38,515 nt of DNA from CAZVRZ01 sp964629965 (lineage in GTDB: Bacteria; Chloroflexota; Anaerolineae; Anaerolineales; UBA4823). The notes under the pieces are model-generated. The model had not been told where the DNA came from, searched no databases, and saw only the letters and a list, made by a program, of their open reading frames with translations. Below, one piece after another: positions 34,093 through 38,515 of this stretch. Where the stretch lies: positions 1 through 38,515 of the forward strand of contig CAZVRZ010000038.1 in assembly GCA_964629965.1 (NCBI GenBank). The letters run 5' to 3'. Positions within the stretch are counted from its first letter, which is position 1; each line of letters starts with the position of its first letter. The translations under genes were made by a program, and so were the position numbers.

Positions 34093-34240
34093 TTCCTCTC
34101 TCCTTTTCTATTCACTTTTAGTCATTCAGTCAACGTAACCGCAAACTGCCTTACGAGAAGAATTATATTGTGATACTTGTTACCGTCTATGACCCGAACG
34201 GGTAATATAACAGTCAGCCTCGGTAGGTTATAATCGGGAT
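34093..34240. promoter_or_regulatory. Divergent glnA-glnE control region
   Basis: The minus-strand -10 TATAAT for glnA is at 34167-34162 and the plus-strand -10 TATAAT for glnE is at 34229-34234; neither has a good -35, which suggests activator dependence. Between them lies the perfect dyad ACCCG-AA-CGGGT (34192-34203), about 25 bp upstream of each -10. A wider pair TGTTA (34178-34182) and TAACA (34208-34212) surrounds it. A shared regulator site is plausible; its protein is not identified. Confidence 0.55.
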
Positions 34241-37200
34241 ATGTTGGTTCTTGACGAACTATCTTCATTGGATATCCCTTTTCAGAATAAAAAAAACGCT
34301 CGATTGGTGCTGGATCGTTTAGCCAGGCTGTTGAGCCGGCCCGAATTATTGGATGGTTTTCTCTCACACTTGCTGTATGTGCTGGAAACAACCTCCGATC
34401 CTGACCGCGTGCTGGTGAATCTCGAACGGATGGCACAGGCTTCTGACCAGCCTCAGGAATTTTTAACCTATCTAGCGCGCAACCAACGTACATTAGAGAT
34501 TTTATTCCGTGTTTTTGATGGCAGTCAGTTTTTGACGGAGATTTTGCTGCGAAACCCAGAATACTTTGACCGGCTGGCGGATATCAGGCACTTGGTACAT
34601 CCTCTTAATACATCCGAATTGATAAAAAGCGCCGATGCCTGGATCTCTTCTGCAAGCACTTTTCCTGAGAAAATCGATGCATTGCGTGGTTATCAACGGG
34701 TGGAACTGCTCCGTATCGGAGCGGGTGACCTGTTGGGCCAACTTGATCTCGATACAGTGACGCAGCAGTTATCAAACCTGGCGAATGCCCAGGTTCAGCT
34801 TGCGTTGATATTAGCGGCGCAAGCAGCGGGAATCGAATTGACTGATTCGAGCCTGGCAGGATTTGTTGTCATCGCATTGGGAAAACTTGGGGGACACGAA
34901 CTCAATTATTCTTCGGATATCGACTTGTTGTTTATTGCCTCCCCGGATGCTAGTCGTTTTCAGCGTATGGCGCAGAAACTAATAGAAGCATTGGCAGCGG
35001 TTACCGCGGAGGGGTTCTTATACCGTGTCGATATGCGCTTGCGTCCCTGGGGAAGTTCGGGTCCACTGGTGTCGTCCATGGATGGATATTTGGCATATCT
35101 GCGCCAACATGCGCGCCTATGGGAGAAGCAGGCTTTGTTGAAGGCCAGTCCCATTGCCGGCGATATTTCTTTGGGCCAATCCTTTATCAAGGCAATACAA
35201 CCATGCTTATTTCAAAACAATACAGAGCATGCTGACAAACTAGAATCGGTGCGATCGATGGTACATGCGATGAAACAGCGCACCGAGGCGTATTTGCGAG
35301 AGCAGGGGCGCAACTGGGGAGAAGTAAAACTTGGAGAAGGTTCTATTCGCGATGTGGAATTTGTCACCCAGTTTTTGCAGCTGGCAAATGGTGAAAAACA
35401 TCCATCCGTGCTGAACGAGAATACTTTAGAAGCATTAACTGCCCTGTATGTTCAAGGATTTTTGCCCTATCACGACTACCGCATTTTGAAAGATGGTTAT
35501 GTTTTTTTGCGATCCATTGAGCATCACTTACAAATGATGCATTACCAACAACAACACACCTTACCAGAGACCCCGCAGGCATTGTTGGGCCTGGCGCGCC
35601 GCCTGGGTTTTGGCGGGGAGGATGCGGGCGAGCGTTTCAACTGGCGCTATCAACAATACAGGGCTGCTGTGAGAGGCGTGTATCTAAGATATATGATTGG
35701 CGATGAAAGCGCTGTCAAGCCGATGGCGCCAGTGGAGGGTATTAATGTGGATGATATATCTTCGCACATCCGGAGTATGGATGGCACGTATGCAATGATA
35801 TTTAGCCCGCAAGAGATCAGCCAACATGCGCTTATGGCTGAGCGGCTTTCGGAAAACCGATTGGTAGAAATGAAAGCAGATCAACTTGATGAGCGAGTAT
35901 ATAGGCTGACGATCGTTGCTTTCGATTATCTTGGAGAACTATCTTTAATCTGTGGCCTGTTGTTTGCTTATCGCTGTAATATTATCGAAGGGGATGTATA
36001 TACTTACGAGCCATCGAAGCTGACAGGGGGGCGCAGGAAAATTGTTGATGTTTTCAATGTTGAGCTGCATGACTCGCAAGCGCTGCCATCTATATGGGAA
36101 ACGTATCGTAATGATCTGGAGCGCCTGCTGCGCATGATGCATTCTAACGAGCGGCGAGCGGCACGTGGGGAACTGGCAAAACGGGTTGCCTTAGCTTTAG
36201 AGACTTCAGATAATCCCCCGTCTCCAGAGGTACCTTTGTGGATCGGCATGGATAATGATTCTTCAGAACACTATACTGTATTGCGGATCAGAGGCCAGGA
36301 TACTTTGGGATTTTTATACGAGTTGACCAATGCGCTGGCCTCCTCGCGGATACACATTGCTCGCATGTTAATAGAATCTTCGGCTGGGCGGGTTTATGAT
36401 ACGCTGTATGTTACCGATGCACAGGGACGAAAGATCACTCAGCAGGCCCGCCAACGGGAACTGCGCGCCACAGTTGCATTGATCAAACATTTTACTCACT
36501 TGTTACCGTACGCTGCTAACCCTGAAGCAGCCTTGTTGCACTTTAGAGAGCTGGTTGAGAATTTGCTGGAGCAGCCCGATTGGCCTGACAAGTTAGTTAC
36601 CCTGGAACGTCCCGAGGTATTAGGCGCATTGGCGAAATTGCTGGGCGTGAGTGATTTTCTATGGGAAGATTTTCTCCGCCTTCAGCACGAGAACCTTTTC
36701 CCTGTGGTGAGCAACCTGGATGGTCTGATAGACGCCTTTTCACCAGAACAGCTGCAGGATGAATTGGATAGGGAATTACAATCTGCCCCCGAGCAGGATT
36801 GGCGTAAAGCGCTCAATGATTTCAAGGACCGAGTTCAGTTTCGCATAGACATGAGAAACATCTTGGGATACACGGTGGACTTTACCCAATTTTCCCAGGA
36901 GCTGACTGATTTGGTTGAAATCGTTGTGCGGACTGCTTATCGCCTCTCCCAGGACGAACTCACACCAATTTATGGTTTGCCCCTTCAAGAGGATGCGAGG
37001 GTTTGCCCGGCGTGTTTTTGCGCGCTTGGAAAGATTGGCGGCAGGGAACCAGGCGTGGCTTCCGATATTGAATTGATGTTTTTGTATGATGGAAGAGGCT
37101 GGACGAATGGTCCCAAACGCATTCAGGTATCTGAATTCTTTGAGAAGTTGGTGGAAAATTTCTTGACATCTATTCGTGCCCGGCAGGAGGGCATCTTTCA

Positions 37201-37873
37201 TGTCGACCTGCAGCTTAGGCCATATGGTAAGGCTGGCATGATGGCAATAGCGTTGGACACCTTCCAACGCTATTACGCGCCGGACGGACCTGCCTGGCCT
37301 TATGAACGCCAGGCTCTTGTCAAACTGCGATTCATGGCCGGGGATCTAGAATTGGGTCATCAGGTTGAAACCTTGCGGGATCAGTTTGTTTATACAGGTG
37401 AACCTTTTGATGTGGCTGCAATGCGCGCAATGCGCGAGCGCCAGGTTCGCCACCTGGTGAGTGGTGGAACGTTCAACGCCAAATTTAGCCCTGGTGGCTT
37501 ATCAGATATTGAATATTTGGTGCAAGGTTTGCAGATCAGCCATGGTTATTGCGATTCGACTCTACGCCTGACAAATACTCGGGCAGCTATGGCTGCCATG
37601 CATGAAGCCGGTATAATCCCGCTCGACGACTATGCTCGTTTGCGCAAAGCCCACACCTTCTTACGCTGGCTTATCGATTCCTTGCGCCTGGTACGTGGGA
37701 ATGCAAAGGATCTAACGGTACCGGCTTATGAATCTGATGAGTTCGCTTTTCTGGCTCGGCGATTGCGTTATGAGGGTGACCGCGAGCATCTACGGGCGGA
37801 GCTTCTCCGTTATCCAGCAGAAGTGTTGGATGTCCAATCTCGTTTGTTCAATACGCCTATCAAACCTTGTTGA
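34241..37873 (+). CDS. glnE: Glutamine synthetase adenylyltransferase GlnE with an internal GlnD-like double ACT module
   Basis: GlnE adds and removes AMP on GlnA. At 1210 residues it is about 260 longer than E. coli GlnE. The first nucleotidyltransferase domain has GKLGGHELNYSSDID (DID at 226-228) and VDMRLRP (D264). The second has GKIGGREPGVASDIE (942-944) and VDLQLRP (D989). Between them, residues about 515-752 contain the segment YAMIFSPQEISQH and two ACT domains (about 556-612 and 678-752, LGFLYELTNALASSRIHIARM). This layout matches the C-terminal part of GlnD, the glutamine-sensing uridylyltransferase. No HD domain is present. The second DxD reads DxE. The -10 box sits 6 nt before the ATG, so the mRNA should be leaderless. 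The fusion suggests that GlnE senses glutamine itself. Confidence 0.92.
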   Translation: MLVLDELSSLDIPFQNKKNARLVLDRLARLLSRPELLDGFLSHLLYVLETTSDPDRVLVNLERMAQASDQPQEFLTYLARNQRTLEILFRVFDGSQFLTEILLRNPEYFDRLADIRHLVHPLNTSELIKSADAWISSASTFPEKIDALRGYQRVELLRIGAGDLLGQLDLDTVTQQLSNLANAQVQLALILAAQAAGIELTDSSLAGFVVIALGKLGGHELNYSSDIDLLFIASPDASRFQRMAQKLIEALAAVTAEGFLYRVDMRLRPWGSSGPLVSSMDGYLAYLRQHARLWEKQALLKASPIAGDISLGQSFIKAIQPCLFQNNTEHADKLESVRSMVHAMKQRTEAYLREQGRNWGEVKLGEGSIRDVEFVTQFLQLANGEKHPSVLNENTLEALTALYVQGFLPYHDYRILKDGYVFLRSIEHHLQMMHYQQQHTLPETPQALLGLARRLGFGGEDAGERFNWRYQQYRAAVRGVYLRYMIGDESAVKPMAPVEGINVDDISSHIRSMDGTYAMIFSPQEISQHALMAERLSENRLVEMKADQLDERVYRLTIVAFDYLGELSLICGLLFAYRCNIIEGDVYTYEPSKLTGGRRKIVDVFNVELHDSQALPSIWETYRNDLERLLRMMHSNERRAARGELAKRVALALETSDNPPSPEVPLWIGMDNDSSEHYTVLRIRGQDTLGFLYELTNALASSRIHIARMLIESSAGRVYDTLYVTDAQGRKITQQARQRELRATVALIKHFTHLLPYAANPEAALLHFRELVENLLEQPDWPDKLVTLERPEVLGALAKLLGVSDFLWEDFLRLQHENLFPVVSNLDGLIDAFSPEQLQDELDRELQSAPEQDWRKALNDFKDRVQFRIDMRNILGYTVDFTQFSQELTDLVEIVVRTAYRLSQDELTPIYGLPLQEDARVCPACFCALGKIGGREPGVASDIELMFLYDGRGWTNGPKRIQVSEFFEKLVENFLTSIRARQEGIFHVDLQLRPYGKAGMMAIALDTFQRYYAPDGPAWPYERQALVKLRFMAGDLELGHQVETLRDQFVYTGEPFDVAAMRAMRERQVRHLVSGGTFNAKFSPGGLSDIEYLVQGLQISHGYCDSTLRLTNTRAAMAAMHEAGIIPLDDYARLRKAHTFLRWLIDSLRLVRGNAKDLTVPAYESDEFAFLARRLRYEGDREHLRAELLRYPAEVLDVQSRLFNTPIKPC

Positions 37874-37913
37874 TCGCCGGATTCTTGGGCAGGCAGTACA
37901 AGCGCATGCTCTG

Positions 37914-38515
37914 TCAGTTGTCTTTGCGCCGAATCACAACAATGGCAATATCATCCTGTCCTGATACCCCCACTGTGAAGTGATTGACCTCATCCAAAAT
38001 TGTATCTAAAACTGCCTTAGCAGTATTTCCCATTGCTTTGCGCACTGCATCTTGGAGGCGCGATATGTCAAACAAGTTGTACTGCGGATCTTGCGCTTCG
38101 GTGATGCCATCGGTATAGAGCACGAGCATATCACCTGGATTGAGGGTGACGATTTTTTGTGACCAGTGATTCGTCTCTTCTATTCCAAGCGCCATCCCCG
38201 TCAGGTTCAGGCGATCGATCGGCTTGCTGCCTCTTTGACTTTTGACCAGCAGCGGCGGCGGATGACCTGCGTTGGCGTATCGCAATCGGCCGATGTGAGG
38301 TTCTAAAACACCAAAGAAAGCTGTGACAAACATACTGCCGCGTGTATCTGAAAGGATACGGGCATTGACTGCATCCAGCGTCAAGGCCGGGAGGGTGGGA
38401 TGGCGCGGAGCAAATCCTCGCAAAAGCGTGCTGGTAAGTGTCATGAATAGTGCGGCGCCGATCCCTTTATCTGCTACATCGGCGATCACGATACCCCAAT
38501 TTCGCTCTGACACAG
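37914..38515 (-). CDS. SpoIIE/RsbU-type PP2C phosphatase, C-terminal part
   Basis: The last 200 residues of a phosphatase of the stage II sporulation E family, cut by the window end; the frame is open to 38515. Motifs are IVIADVADKGIGAALFM, VTAFFGVLEP, LRYANAGHPPPLLV, LVLYTDGITEAQ and the final SGQDDIAIVVIRR, including the metal-binding Asp residues. Such proteins dephosphorylate anti-anti-sigma factors, usually behind a sensory N-terminal region, which is not visible here. The stop is 40 nt from the convergent glnE stop. Confidence 0.9.
   Translation of the reverse strand, partial: VSERNWGIVIADVADKGIGAALFMTLTSTLLRGFAPRHPTLPALTLDAVNARILSDTRGSMFVTAFFGVLEPHIGRLRYANAGHPPPLLVKSQRGSKPIDRLNLTGMALGIEETNHWSQKIVTLNPGDMLVLYTDGITEAQDPQYNLFDISRLQDAVRKAMGNTAKAVLDTILDEVNHFTVGVSGQDDIAIVVIRRKDN

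Noticed and set aside
1..38515. Mobile elements and CRISPR arrays
   Set aside because: No transposase, integrase, regularly spaced repeat or terminal inverted repeat was seen.

Overview
The window reads as a draft-assembly contig from a Chloroflexota bacterium, probably of the Anaerolineae. This is inferred from the Thr/Pro-rich lipoprotein linkers, the gene families present and the mid-range base composition, and no search was run. Two runs of N (7999-8023 and 11436-11445) are assembly gaps. One falls inside proS and the other at the 3' end of a lipoprotein gene. No insertion sequence, prophage or CRISPR array was seen.

Layout. 1-5500: the 3' part of a tRNA-Ala(GGC), a Leu T-box leader, and two tandem, clearly different leucyl-tRNA synthetases. 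5515-8431: an M23 lipoprotein peptidase and a convergent proS. proS is preceded by a short Pro-rich leader ORF and an intrinsic terminator that together look like a ribosome-mediated attenuator. 8441-11449: an unknown membrane/cytosolic gene pair and a DUF4349 lipoprotein. 11484-14242: larE-larB-larC for the nickel-pincer nucleotide cofactor. 14317-15427: two unknown genes. 15496-21639: an operon-like run of URO-D-family protein, DDAH, GNAT-NadC fusion, NadA and NadB (de novo NAD synthesis). 21858-25860: a small unknown gene, a TPR protein, PRPP synthetase and a radical SAM/HhH protein. 25929-29147: a DinB-like protein and a GH94-like phosphorylase. 29283-32559: a GAF histidine kinase and a double-receiver LuxR regulator. 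32677-37873: glnA and a divergent glnE. 37914-end: a truncated SpoIIE-type phosphatase.

How the genes fit together. Amino-acid supply is read at the 5' ends of two synthetase genes by different means: a T-box for Leu and an apparent leader peptide for Pro. NadB, NadA and NadC with PRPP from Prs make nicotinate mononucleotide. Its adenylated form, NaAD, is the LarB substrate, so the NAD and Lar blocks share a precursor. GlnA carries the adenylylation tyrosine, and the neighbouring GlnE would modify it.

Most notable points: (1) the 1210-residue GlnE has a GlnD-type double-ACT module between its two nucleotidyltransferase halves, suggesting direct small-molecule sensing; (2) the proS leader-peptide attenuator, with a visible antiterminator pairing; (3) the GNAT-NadC fusion; (4) tandem LeuRS paralogues with only the first behind a T-box; (5) several genes whose -10 box sits 6-7 nt before the ATG, implying leaderless mRNAs.
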